Below are positions 1-7,507 of a stretch of 52,375 nucleotides of DNA, piece by piece; the stretch's first letter is position 1; each line of letters starts with the position of its first letter. Source of the DNA: Streptomyces sp. ISL-87. GTDB lineage: Bacteria; Actinomycetota; Actinomycetes; Streptomycetales; Streptomycetaceae. A program made the translations under genes and the position numbers. The notes under the pieces were generated by a model, which was given only the letters and a program-made list of their open reading frames with translations, was not told the DNA's origin and did not search any database. The stretch covers positions 1 through 52,375 of the forward strand of contig NZ_JAGGOY010000067.1 in the NCBI RefSeq assembly GCF_018614095.1, read 5' to 3'.

Positions 1-166
1 GGGGCTCCGCCCCGGACCCCGCGCCTCAAACGCCGGCGGGGCTGGGATTGGGCCCGGCTGGGTCGGATGGTGCCGCGTCGGCCTCCGGCCCCCGCGCCTC
101 AAATGCCGACGGGGCTGGGATTGGCGCCGGCGGGGCTGGGATTGGGCCCCGCGGGGGCTGATGGGG
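1..166. repeat. Interspersed GC-rich repeat copies at gene end
   Basis: No gene is seen here. Two copies of the core CGCCTCAAACGCCGGCGGGG lie at 22-46 (exact) and 95-119 (diverged), each followed by GCTGGGATTGG-like text. Related copies occur at 3472-3496 and 12276-12299. All lie beyond 3' ends, so they are probably a dispersed repeat family recruited into terminators. The window begins inside the element. Confidence 0.7.
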
Positions 167-604
167 TCAGCAAGGGCGCTTGCGGAGTTCCATTACGTAG
201 TCGTGCGGGGCGCCAGCGGATTCGGCGGCGTCGGCGATTTCGCCGAGGTAGCGGGCCGAGGGGAGGCCGCCCTCGTAGCCGTTCAGGACGTAGACCCAGG
301 CGGCTTCCTCGCCGTCCAGGGTGTGGACCCGTACCCGCATGCGGCGGTAGATGTCGAGGCCGACGCCCTCCCAGCGGTCCATCGAGTCCTCGTCCAGCGG
401 CGCGATGTCGTACAGGGCGACAAAGACCTGGTGGCGCGGGGCTTCGACGATCGTGGCGAGTGCGCCCTCCCAGCCCATCTGCTCGCCGCCGAAGGTCAGC
501 CGCCAGTCGTTGATCCAGCCCGTGCCGCGCAGCGGCGAATGCGGAGCGCGGCGCGTCATCAGCCGCGGGTCGAGGTTGCCGGCGTACGCGGCGTAGAGCG
601 ACAT
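167..604 (-). CDS. Gamma-glutamylcyclotransferase-like protein
   Basis: The 145-aa protein begins MSLYAAYAGNLD, which matches the N-terminal strand and glycine loop of the gamma-glutamylcyclotransferase/BtrG fold (usually Y-x-x-Y-G-x-N-L). The middle segment VALYDIAPLDEDSMDRWEGVG supplies the acidic residues expected near the pocket, and WVYVLNGYEGG near the C-terminus is also typical. The reaction would be cyclisation of a gamma-glutamyl amine to 5-oxoproline, but the substrate cannot be read from sequence. The start at 604 is preferred over upstream codons because the fold begins there and TACCCT (complement of 612-617) sits 7 bases upstream, giving a leaderless arrangement. It is divergent from the flavoprotein gene at 802. 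Confidence 0.8.
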   Translation of the reverse strand: MSLYAAYAGNLDPRLMTRRAPHSPLRGTGWINDWRLTFGGEQMGWEGALATIVEAPRHQVFVALYDIAPLDEDSMDRWEGVGLDIYRRMRVRVHTLDGEEAAWVYVLNGYEGGLPSARYLGEIADAAESAGAPHDYVMELRKRPC

Positions 605-801
605 GAGGTCGAGGGTACGGGAGGGGCGGGGATGGCGGCGTGCCCGCCCGCCGCGAGGGCGTCGTCCCGGATGGAGGGACCGGGCGCGAAGCACCTTGAA
701 GAGTGCGGGAGAATGGGGCACGGAATGCATCCCCCGGGGGGAACCCCCGGAAGCCCCGGCCGGGGCGGCAGCCGGCCGGGTAGACGTGAGGCGGAGTTTT
801 C

Positions 802-2241
802 GTGACCCGGATCGTGATCATCGGCGGCGGACCCGGCGGGTATGAGGCGGCCCTCGTAGGGGCCCAGCTCGGCGCGGAGGTGACCGTCGTCGACTGCGAC
901 GGCCTGGGCGGTGCGTCGGTGCTGACCGACTGCGTCCCCTCGAAGACGCTCATCGCGACCGCCGAGGTCATGACGACCTTCGATTCGTCGTACGAGGAGC
1001 TCGGGATCGTCGTCGCCGACGACACCCCGCACATCGAGCAGGCCGCGCGCGTCGTCGGCGTCGACCTCGGCAAGGTGAACCGGCGAGTCAAGCGCCTCGC
1101 GCTCGCCCAGTCCCACGACATCACCGCCTCCGTCACCCGGGCCGGCGCCCGCGTGCTGCGCGGCCGCGGCAAGCTCGGCGGGCCGCAGGGCATCGACGGC
1201 ACCCGGGACGTCATCGTCACCGCGGCGGACGGCTCCGAGACGATCCTGACGGCCGACGCCGTGCTGATCGCGACCGGCGGTCACCCGCGCGAGATCCCGG
1301 ACGCGATGCCCGACGGCGAGCGCATCCTGAACTGGACCCAGGTCTACGACCTTGAGGAACTCCCCGAGGAGCTCATCGTGGTCGGTTCGGGTGTGACCGG
1401 TGCCGAGTTCGCGGGGGCGTACCAGGCTCTCGGGTCCCGGGTGACGCTCGTGTCCTCCCGCGACCGCGTGCTGCCGGGCGAGGACCCGGACGCCGCCGCC
1501 GTCCTGGAGGACGTGTTCCGTCGCCGGGGCATGAACGTGATCGGCCGCTCCCGCGCCGAGTCCGCCAAGCGGGTCGGCGACCGGGTCGAGGTCACCCTGT
1601 CCGACGGCCGCGTCATCACCGGCACGCACTGCCTGATGGCGGTCGGCGCGGTGCCCAACACCACCGGGATGAACCTGGAGGAGTCCGGGGTCCGGCTCAA
1701 GGAGTCCGGGCACATCTGGACGGACAAGGTGTCGAGGACGTCCTCGCCGGGCGTGTACGCGGCCGGCGACGTCACCGGGGTGTTCGCCCTGGCGTCCGTC
1801 GCCGCGATGCAGGGGCGCATCGCGATGTACCACTTCCTCGGCGACGCGGTGGCCCCGCTGAACCTCAAGACGGTCTCGTCGAACGTCTTCACCGACCCGG
1901 AGATCGCCACCGTCGGCTACACCCAGGCCGACGTGGACTCCGGCAAGATCGACGCCCGTGTGGTGAAGCTGCCGCTGCTGCGCAACCCGCGCGCCAAGAT
2001 GCAGGGCATCCGGGACGGCTTCGTCAAGATGTTCTGCCGCCCGGGCACCGGCATCGTGGTCGGCGGTGTGGTCGTCTCGCCGCGTGCGAGCGAACTCATC
2101 CACCCGATCTCGATCGCCGTCGACAACAACCTGACGGTGGAGCAGATCGCAAAGGCGTTCACCGTGTACCCCTCGCTGTCGGGCTCGATCGCCGAGGTGG
2201 CCCGCCAGCTGCACACGCGGAAGGCCGGCGGGGAGGCGTAA
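802..2241 (+). CDS. lpdA: NAD(P)H-quinone dehydrogenase, LpdA-type flavoprotein
   Basis: The 479-aa protein belongs to the pyridine-nucleotide disulfide oxidoreductase family. Residues 4-13 (IVIIGGGPGG) are the FAD-binding glycine motif, a second Rossmann motif VVGSGVTGAEFAG lies near 195-207, and GVYAAGDVTG near 320 contacts FAD. The redox-active region reads GGASVLTDCVPSK: Cys44 is kept but Ser39 replaces the first cysteine. The C-terminal interface has TVYPSLSGS instead of the His-Glu motif of lipoamide dehydrogenase. These losses match the mycobacterial LpdA (Rv3303c) type, which reduces quinones rather than lipoamide. GTG start at 802 follows a purine-rich GTGAGGCGGA. Cytosolic or membrane-peripheral. 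Confidence 0.88.
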   Translation: MTRIVIIGGGPGGYEAALVGAQLGAEVTVVDCDGLGGASVLTDCVPSKTLIATAEVMTTFDSSYEELGIVVADDTPHIEQAARVVGVDLGKVNRRVKRLALAQSHDITASVTRAGARVLRGRGKLGGPQGIDGTRDVIVTAADGSETILTADAVLIATGGHPREIPDAMPDGERILNWTQVYDLEELPEELIVVGSGVTGAEFAGAYQALGSRVTLVSSRDRVLPGEDPDAAAVLEDVFRRRGMNVIGRSRAESAKRVGDRVEVTLSDGRVITGTHCLMAVGAVPNTTGMNLEESGVRLKESGHIWTDKVSRTSSPGVYAAGDVTGVFALASVAAMQGRIAMYHFLGDAVAPLNLKTVSSNVFTDPEIATVGYTQADVDSGKIDARVVKLPLLRNPRAKMQGIRDGFVKMFCRPGTGIVVGGVVVSPRASELIHPISIAVDNNLTVEQIAKAFTVYPSLSGSIAEVARQLHTRKAGGEA

Positions 2242-2416
2242 TCCCGGCTAACCGCCGCGCCCCGCAAGGGCTTTGAGGCGGGGTGGGCCTGAGTGGAGAT
2301 ACGTTCACGCAGTCGACCGGCTGCGTATACCACTAGTCACCCCGCCTTACGGCCAACTTCGATATTCCGACGTAAAGAGCCGAAAGCAGACGGTCGTTGG
2401 GGTTACTGTCAGTTTC

Positions 2417-3370
2417 GTGTTCGCTGCAGAACGTCGCCAATTGATCCTCGAAATGGTGCGGGCCAACGGAGCGGTATCGCTCCGGGAGCTCGCCCGCGTC
2501 GTCCAGACCTCCGAAGTGACCGTACGGCGGGACGTGCGGGCACTGGAGGCAGAAGGACTCCTCGACCGCCGGCACGGCGGTGCGGTCTTGCCGGGCGGTT
2601 TCACGCGGGAGTCCGGCTTTCCGCAAAAGTCCCATCTCGCGACGGCGGAGAAGACCGCCATTGCCGATGTCGCGGCCGGCCTCGTCGAAGAAGGAGAGGC
2701 CGTCGTCGTCGGCGCGGGCACCACGACCCAGGAGCTGGCCCGCCGGCTCGCGCGGGTGCCCGGACTGACCGTCGTCACCAACTCCCTGCTGGTCGCGCAG
2801 GCGCTGGCCCACGCGAATCGGGTGGAGGTGGTGATGACCGGCGGGACCTTGCGCGGGTCCAACTACGCGCTCGTCGGCAGCGGGGCCGAGCAGTCCCTGC
2901 AGGGGCTGCGGGTGTCGCGGGCCTTTCTGTCCGGGAGCGGTCTGACCGCCGAGCGGGGGCTGTCCACCTCCAACATGCTGTCAGCCAGTGTGGACAGGGC
3001 GCTCGTGCAGGCGGCGGCGGAGGTGGTGGTGCTCGCCGACCACACCAAGCTCGGGACGGACACCATGTTCCAGACCGTGCCGACGGATGTGATGACGCGG
3101 CTCGTGACGGATGAGCCGCCGCCGCATGACGATCGGGCGGGGACGGAGTTGCAGGCACTGGCGGACCAGGGCGTGCAGATCACCGTGGCCGGGTCGGCGG
3201 TGGCCTCCGGCGGGGACGGCGTGGTGGGGCGGCGGCCTCGGCGGGAGTCTCCGTTGCCGGTGCAGCGGCGTGGCGGGCCCACGGCCCAGCTGCGGAGTGC
3301 GCCGGCCGGGCTGCTGGAGCAGCAGCAGGCGGGGGAGCGGGCGCGGGTCGCGGACATGCGGCGGCGGTAG
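2417..3370 (+). CDS. DeoR/GlpR-family transcriptional regulator
   Basis: The 317-aa protein starts VFAAERRQLILEMV and has a DeoR winged helix-turn-helix in its first 55 residues (SLRELARVVQTSEVTVRRDV, then LLDRRHGGAVL). The DeoRC sugar-phosphate sensor domain follows, including VVVGAGTTTQELARRL, TVVTNSLLVAQAL and VVLADHTKLG. Such regulators repress sugar-phosphate genes and release DNA on binding a phosphorylated ligand. The C-terminus extends about 60 residues beyond the usual 255-aa family length as an Arg/Gly-rich tail. The GTG start at 2417 is 7 bases after TACTGT (2404-2409), so the transcript may be leaderless. No sugar operon is adjacent, so the target is unknown. Confidence 0.85.
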   Translation: MFAAERRQLILEMVRANGAVSLRELARVVQTSEVTVRRDVRALEAEGLLDRRHGGAVLPGGFTRESGFPQKSHLATAEKTAIADVAAGLVEEGEAVVVGAGTTTQELARRLARVPGLTVVTNSLLVAQALAHANRVEVVMTGGTLRGSNYALVGSGAEQSLQGLRVSRAFLSGSGLTAERGLSTSNMLSASVDRALVQAAAEVVVLADHTKLGTDTMFQTVPTDVMTRLVTDEPPPHDDRAGTELQALADQGVQITVAGSAVASGGDGVVGRRPRRESPLPVQRRGGPTAQLRSAPAGLLEQQQAGERARVADMRRR

Positions 3371-3445
3371 CCGGGCGGGCAGGCGGTGTCGGTGGCCGGC
3401 CCGGCCCTGCGGGGCTGGTTTCCCCTACCTGCCCTTCCACCTCCC

Positions 3446-3590
3446 CCAGACTCCGTCCGGGGGGACCCCCACGCCTCAAACGCCGGCGAGGCTGGGTATG
3501 GCTGGAAACGCCGAACGCCGGCGGGGCTGCGAGTGCAGCCCCGCCGGCGTTCGCGCGCGGGGGTCCGGGGCGGAGCCCCGGGACCGGGCG
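3446..3590. terminator. Repeat-derived hairpin between convergent genes
   Basis: This stretch carries the CCCCCAGACTCCGTCCGGGGG hairpin-like segment, the repeat core CGCCTCAAACGCCGGCGAGG (3472-3491), and a perfect 19-bp inverted repeat, 3512-3530 against 3535-3553 with loop GAGT. It lies between the convergent deoR-like and carboxylase alpha genes and is a credible bidirectional terminator. There is no U-run, as is usual in Streptomyces. Confidence 0.65.
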
Positions 3591-5351
3591 TCAGTCCTTG
3601 ATCTCGCAGATGGTCGCGCCGGCGGTGAGGCTCGCGCCGACCTCGGCCGTGAGGCCGACGATGGTGCCCGAGCGGTGCGCGTTCAGCGGCTGCTCCATCT
3701 TCATGGCCTCGAGGACGACGACCAGGTCGCCCTCGTTGACCTGCTGGCCCTCCTCGACCGCGACCTTGACGATCGTGCCCTGCATCGGGGACGCGAGGGT
3801 GTCGCCGGAGGCGGCCGGGCCGGACTTCTTGGCGGCGCGGCGCTTCGGCTTGGCACCGCCGGCGGCCGCGGTGCGGGCCAGGGTCATGCCCAGTGACGAG
3901 GGGAGGGAGACCTCCAGGCGCTTGCCGCCGACCTCGACCACGACCGTCTCGCGGCCCGGCTCGTCCTCGGTGTCCTCCGCGGCGGGAACCACGAAGGCCG
4001 GGATCTCGTTGACGAACTCGGTCTCGATCCAACGGGTGTGGATCGTGAACGGGCCCTCCGCCGGAGCGAACGCCGGGTCGGCGACGACCGCGCGGTGGAA
4101 CGGGATGGCCGTGGCCATGCCCTCGATCTCGAACTCCGCCAGGGCGCGGGCCGCCCGCTGGAGGGCCTGCTCGCGGGTGGCACCCGTAACGATCAGCTTG
4201 GCGAGCAGGGAGTCCCACGCCGGGCCGATGACCGAGCCGGACTCCACGCCCGCGTCCAGGCGGACACCCGGGCCCGAGGGCGCGGCGAACTTCGTCACCG
4301 TGCCCGGAGCCGGCAGGAAGCCGCGGCCCGGGTCCTCGCCGTTGATGCGGAACTCGAAGGAGTGACCACGCAGGACCGGGTCCCCGTAGCCGAGCTCCTC
4401 GCCGTCGGCGATGCGGAACATCTCGCGGACCAGGTCGATGCCGGTGACCTCTTCGGTGACCGGGTGCTCGACCTGCAGACGGGTGTTGACCTCCAGGAAG
4501 GAGATCGTGCCGTCCGTGCCGACCAGGAACTCGACCGTGCCGGCGCCTACGTAGCCGGCCTCCTTCAGGATCGCCTTCGAGGCGGCGTACAGCTCCGCGT
4601 TCTGCGCCTCGGAGAGGAACGGAGCGGGGGCCTCCTCCACCAGCTTCTGGTGGCGGCGCTGAAGCGAGCAGTCACGCGTGGACACGACGACCACGTTGCC
4701 GTGGCTGTCGGCCAGACACTGCGTCTCGACGTGCCGCGGCTTGTCGAGGTAGCGCTCGACGAAGCACTCGCCGCGGCCGAAGGCGGCGACGGCCTCACGG
4801 ACGGCGGAGTCGTAGAGCTCCGGCACCTCTTCGAGCGTGCGGGCGACCTTCAGACCGCGACCGCCACCGCCGAAGGCGGCCTTGATCGCGATGGGCAGGC
4901 CGTGCTCCTTGGCGAACGTGACGACCTCTTCGGCCCCGGAGACCGGGTCCGGCGTACCGGCGACCAGCGGGGCGCCTGCACGCTGCGCGATGTGACGGGC
5001 GGCGACCTTGTCGCCGAGGTCCCGGATGGCCTGCGGCGGCGGGCCGATCCAGGTCAGACCCGCGTCGAGAACGGCCTGGGCGAAGTCGGCGTTCTCGGAC
5101 AGGAATCCGTATCCGGGGTGAATGGCGTCGGCACCCGAATCGGCAGCGGCCTGAAGGACCTTCGAGATGTCCAAGTAGCTGGCGGCCGGGGTGTCACCGC
5201 CCAACGCGAAAGCTTCGTCGGCCGCGCGGACGTGCAGAGCGTCCCGGTCCGGATCGGCGTAGACGGCTACGCTGGCGATCCCGGCGTCCCGGCAGGCCCG
5301 GGCAACGCGGACAGCGATTTCGCCACGGTTGGCGATGAGCACCTTGCGCAC
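3591..5351 (-). CDS. accA: Acetyl/propionyl-CoA carboxylase alpha chain (biotin carboxylase-BCCP)
   Basis: The 586-aa protein fuses an ATP-grasp biotin carboxylase to a biotin carboxyl carrier domain. It begins VRKVLIANRGEIAVRVARAC; the glycine-rich ATP loop AFGGGGRGLKVA and the HVETQ and FLEVNTRLQVEHPVTE motifs are intact. The C-terminal domain has EAMKM, with the biotinylated lysine at about residue 551, and an Ala/Lys-rich linker near 515-525. It carboxylates biotin with bicarbonate and ATP and passes CO2 to the beta subunit encoded at 7508-9103. The GTG start at 5351 is supported by GGAGGGAGCC just upstream and by the conserved N-terminus. The likely S. coelicolor counterpart is AccA2. 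Confidence 0.95.
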   Translation of the reverse strand: MRKVLIANRGEIAVRVARACRDAGIASVAVYADPDRDALHVRAADEAFALGGDTPAASYLDISKVLQAAADSGADAIHPGYGFLSENADFAQAVLDAGLTWIGPPPQAIRDLGDKVAARHIAQRAGAPLVAGTPDPVSGAEEVVTFAKEHGLPIAIKAAFGGGGRGLKVARTLEEVPELYDSAVREAVAAFGRGECFVERYLDKPRHVETQCLADSHGNVVVVSTRDCSLQRRHQKLVEEAPAPFLSEAQNAELYAASKAILKEAGYVGAGTVEFLVGTDGTISFLEVNTRLQVEHPVTEEVTGIDLVREMFRIADGEELGYGDPVLRGHSFEFRINGEDPGRGFLPAPGTVTKFAAPSGPGVRLDAGVESGSVIGPAWDSLLAKLIVTGATREQALQRAARALAEFEIEGMATAIPFHRAVVADPAFAPAEGPFTIHTRWIETEFVNEIPAFVVPAAEDTEDEPGRETVVVEVGGKRLEVSLPSSLGMTLARTAAAGGAKPKRRAAKKSGPAASGDTLASPMQGTIVKVAVEEGQQVNEGDLVVVLEAMKMEQPLNAHRSGTIVGLTAEVGASLTAGATICEIKD

Positions 5352-5728
5352 GATGGCTCCCTCCTTGGAACAAGCTGAGTTTAGGGACAGCCCACACGGC
5401 CTTTCGACCCTTCCCCATAGGTGAGCTTGCCCACACGGAGTGTGATTCGAGTCCACCTCGAGCCGGAAAGACCCTTGTGGCGCCCCAGGTCAGGGAGATC
5501 CCCGACTGCACAGTAACCCCGTCGCGGGTCCGGGGTCGCTGTCCACCGGGCCACCGGCCCCCGCCGATTCTTTGTGGAGTCCCTACGAACGGCCTAGACA
5601 TTCTTTGCGTCCGGGCCCTCGCGGGGGCTTCCCGTAACGAAGCGGCCCCGACCCCTTGTCCGCTGGTTTACCCGTTAGTAGCCTCCAGGGCGTCGAACAG
5701 GCTTGTGACGTGTGGGGGGTGGGGCGTC
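5352..5728. promoter_or_regulatory. 377-bp divergent intergenic region upstream of accA
   Basis: No gene is seen between the carboxylase alpha gene (minus) and the membrane protein (plus). On the minus strand TAAACT (complement of 5378-5383) is a -10-like hexamer about 27 bases before the accA start and upstream of its ribosome site. The 10-mer GCCCACACGG occurs twice (about 5390 and 5429) and could be a pair of regulator sites. Promoter positions are inferred only. Confidence 0.4.
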
Positions 5729-6229
5729 GTGCTGCTGCGCAGACTCGTGGCCGGGCTGGCCGCGATCGTGCTCGTCGTGGAGGCGGCGGTGCTCGTCCTC
5801 GTGCACGTGGTGCTGGGCAAGACCACCGAGAACCAGTCGATGTCCATCGCGGGCATGGATCCGGATGTCATGTCCAAGGCAACGTACGCGATGGGGGCGG
5901 GCATGGGCGCCTTCCTCCTGCTGTGCGCCGCACTCCTCGCCGTCGCCGCGGTACGGGACCGCGCGCACGGCACCTTCGCCCGCGTTGTGCTCATCTCCGC
6001 CGCCGTCACCCACGGGCTGCTCGGCGCGCTCGCCGTCGGCCTTGTCGGATGGGCTGCCTTCGCGGTGATGATGCTGATCCTGTGTCTGGTCGTCCTGGCG
6101 CTGATGCTCTACGCGGCCAAGAGCGAGGATGCAGCGGGCGTCGAGGCGCCGGACGGCGAGGCTCCGGGCGCCGGGGACATTCGCGACACCCCGCCGCCCC
6201 GCGGAGGGCTCAAGCCCACAAATCCGTGA
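5729..6229 (+). CDS. Four-helix integral membrane protein, unknown function
   Basis: The 166-aa protein begins with a short basic stretch (VLLRRLVAG), followed by four hydrophobic helices: about residues 7-27 (AAIVLVVEAAVLVLVHVVLG), 53-75, 85-105 and 110-132. The tail of about 35 residues is acidic to proline-rich and presumably cytosolic. The first loop contains TTENQSMSIAGMDPDVMSKA, probably extracytoplasmic. The GTG at 5729 is chosen because GGGGGTGGGG lies just before it; a GTG at 5705 is the alternative. The 3' end overlaps the convergent maf gene by 20 bp. It occupies the slot next to acyl-CoA carboxylase genes in Streptomyces, but no role is evident. Confidence 0.75.
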   Translation: MLLRRLVAGLAAIVLVVEAAVLVLVHVVLGKTTENQSMSIAGMDPDVMSKATYAMGAGMGAFLLLCAALLAVAAVRDRAHGTFARVVLISAAVTHGLLGALAVGLVGWAAFAVMMLILCLVVLALMLYAAKSEDAAGVEAPDGEAPGAGDIRDTPPPRGGLKPTNP

Positions 6230-6818
6230 TGGATACACCAAGTTCGCCCAGGAGGGACCGCAGCAGCGGCAACGAGATACCGATCACATTGCCGTGGTCG
6301 CCGTCGATGCCGTCGATGAACGGCGCCGACAGCCCGTCCAGGGTGAACGCCCCCGCCACGTGCAGCGGCTCCCCGCTCTCCACGTAGGCCGCCACCTCAG
6401 CGTCCGTCGGCTCGCCGAAGCGGACGGTCGTGGACGCCGTGGCCGAGACCTGGCGCCCGCTCGCCGTGTCGATCACGCAGTGCCCGGTGCGCAGTACGCC
6501 CGCCCGCCCGCGCATGGACTTCCAGCGGGCCGTGGCCTCCTCGGCGTCCGCCGGCTTGCCCAGGGCCTCGCCGTCCAGCTCCAGCACCGAGTCGCAGCCG
6601 ATCACCAGCGCGCCGGAGGCCTCGTCCAGGCCCGCCACCACGGCCGCCTTCGCCTCGGCCAGCGCCAGCGCCAGCTCGGCCGGGGTGTCCGCGCTGAGCG
6701 CGTCCTCGTCGAAGCCGCTGACGATCACGTGCGGGGCGAGCCCGGCCTGCCGCAGCAGGTTCAGCCGGGCGGGGGAGGCGGAGGCGAGGACGAGCTTTCG
6801 CGGTTCAGCAGCAGTCAT
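6210..6818 (-). CDS. maf: Maf-like nucleoside triphosphate pyrophosphatase
   Basis: The 202-aa protein starts MTAAEPRKLVLASASPARLNLL, the conserved Maf N-terminus with the substrate loop (S-A-S-P-A-R here, S-x-S-x-R-R in many relatives). It also has EAKAAVV, the metal-binding segment IGCDSVLELDG, LGKPADAEEA and the C-terminal GDHGNVIGISLPLL. Maf proteins hydrolyse dTTP, UTP and modified nucleotides to monophosphates and are linked to septation and nucleotide-pool cleaning. The ATG at 6818 is preferred to the one at 6827 because TACGAT (complement of 6826-6831) lies 7 bases upstream, as in other leaderless genes here. Confidence 0.88.
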   Translation of the reverse strand: MTAAEPRKLVLASASPARLNLLRQAGLAPHVIVSGFDEDALSADTPAELALALAEAKAAVVAGLDEASGALVIGCDSVLELDGEALGKPADAEEATARWKSMRGRAGVLRTGHCVIDTASGRQVSATASTTVRFGEPTDAEVAAYVESGEPLHVAGAFTLDGLSAPFIDGIDGDHGNVIGISLPLLRSLLGELGVSITDLWA

Positions 6819-6839
6819 GGGAGCCATCGTAGGGCGCCC

Positions 6840-6956
6840 GGACAGGCCGCCGGACGGGGCTCGGGACAGGCCCCCGGACGGGACTCGCGACCGGCCCTGG
6901 ACGGGACTCGCGACCGGCCCCCGGAAGGGCCCCGCGACAGGCCCCGGACAGGCCCT
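6840..6956. repeat. Five imperfect 22-24 bp tandem repeats upstream of maf
   Basis: Units start at 6840, 6864, 6888, 6911 and 6935. The consensus is GGACAGGCCCCCGGACGGGA followed by CTCG, with substitutions and one-base length changes. The array ends exactly where the MITE-like element begins. No spacer pattern or open frame of interest is present. Confidence 0.8.
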
Positions 6957-7075
6957 AGGAGTCTGATGAAGATCTTGAAAACGCGCCCGGCTTGCACCGG
7001 TTCAGCCCGATTGGCATTTACCGGCAATATGGGGTGAATCGGTCGGCCGGAGCAAGATCTTCAAGAGCCTCCTAG
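6955..7075. mobile_element. Candidate 121-bp MITE with terminal inverted repeats
   Basis: The left end (6955-6977) and the complement of the right end (7053-7075) match at 20 of 23 positions. Both begin CTAGGAG and share the inner block TGAAGATCTTG. The interior is AT-richer than its surroundings and has no open frame. If the outer CTAG on both sides is the target duplication, the pattern fits an IS5-type CTAG/TA insertion; this is inference. The right end contributes the stop codon (7072-7074) of the small membrane protein gene. Confidence 0.65.
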
Positions 7076-7206
7076 AAGTGGCCCACGCCCAGCACGTACA
7101 CCACCACGAGCATGGCGAGGGCGAGCACCACGATCAGCCGCCGGAGCATGGCCTGCGCATCGCGCATGTCCTTGGGCGGCTCGTCCTTCGGGTCTGACCA
7201 GAGCAT
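7072..7206 (-). CDS. 44-aa single-pass membrane protein (MmpB-like)
   Basis: The frame encodes MLWSDPKDEPPKDMRDAQAM, then a hydrophobic helix over residues 21-41 (LRRLIVVLALAMLVVVYVLG) and a short VGHF end. A soluble acidic/prolyl N-terminus followed by one transmembrane segment matches a small Streptomyces family that I recall as morphogenic membrane protein MmpB; that name is tentative. The ATG at 7206 has CGGAGC upstream. It lies downstream of the carboxylase epsilon gene on the same strand, separated by a large palindrome. The stop codon falls inside the right terminal repeat of the MITE-like element, so the original C-terminus may have been altered by insertion. Confidence 0.7.
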   Translation of the reverse strand: MLWSDPKDEPPKDMRDAQAMLRRLIVVLALAMLVVVYVLGVGHF

Positions 7207-7228
7207 GCTCCGATCCTGGCCCCGGTAC

Positions 7229-7268
7229 GGCGGTGGCGCCTGAGTACGAGTACTCAGGCGCCACCGCC
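7229..7268. promoter_or_regulatory. Perfect 19-bp palindrome with TGAGTAC core
   Basis: Arms 7229-7247 and 7250-7268 are exact complements around the two-base loop GA; the inner part reads TGAGTACGAGTACTCA. It lies between the end of the carboxylase epsilon gene and the start of the 44-aa membrane protein. It could terminate the carboxylase operon, or serve as a dimeric-regulator site for the small gene. No U-run follows. Confidence 0.6.
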
Positions 7269-7285
7269 CGTTCGCGCCATCTTGG

Positions 7286-7495
7286 CTACGCGGGCCAGTA
7301 CGTACGACCCCACGCGCGCGGCCCCGGCTGCGGCAGGTGCCGCCGCGCCACCCGGGACGGCGCCGCCCACTCGTCGGCGACCCGCGGCGCGCCCGACGGC
7401 GCCGAGGCCAGCACCGCCGCGCGCGCTTGGACCACCGCCAGTGCGGCGGCCAGCTCCTCCGGGGTCGGATTCCCCTTGACGACCTTGATCACCAC
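7286..7495 (-). CDS. pccE: Acyl-CoA carboxylase epsilon subunit
   Basis: The 69-aa protein begins VVIKVVKGNPTPEELAAALAVVQARAAV, the signature of the actinobacterial AccE/PccE epsilon chain, and ends in a basic, aromatic tail (RRHLPQPGPRAWGRTYWPA). Epsilon subunits bind the carboxyltransferase beta hexamer and raise activity of the holoenzyme. It starts 12 bases after the beta-subunit stop, and its AGGAGG ribosome site overlaps that stop codon, so the two are translationally coupled. The GTG start at 7495 is fixed by this site. Confidence 0.88.
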   Translation of the reverse strand: MVIKVVKGNPTPEELAAALAVVQARAAVLASAPSGAPRVADEWAAPSRVARRHLPQPGPRAWGRTYWPA

Positions 7496-7507
7496 AGGAC
7501 TGACCTC

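Noticed and set aside
5440..5475. tRNA-like T-loop text (GATTCGAGTCCACC)
   Set aside because: The base before TTC is A, not G, and no cloverleaf with acceptor, D and anticodon arms can be built around it.
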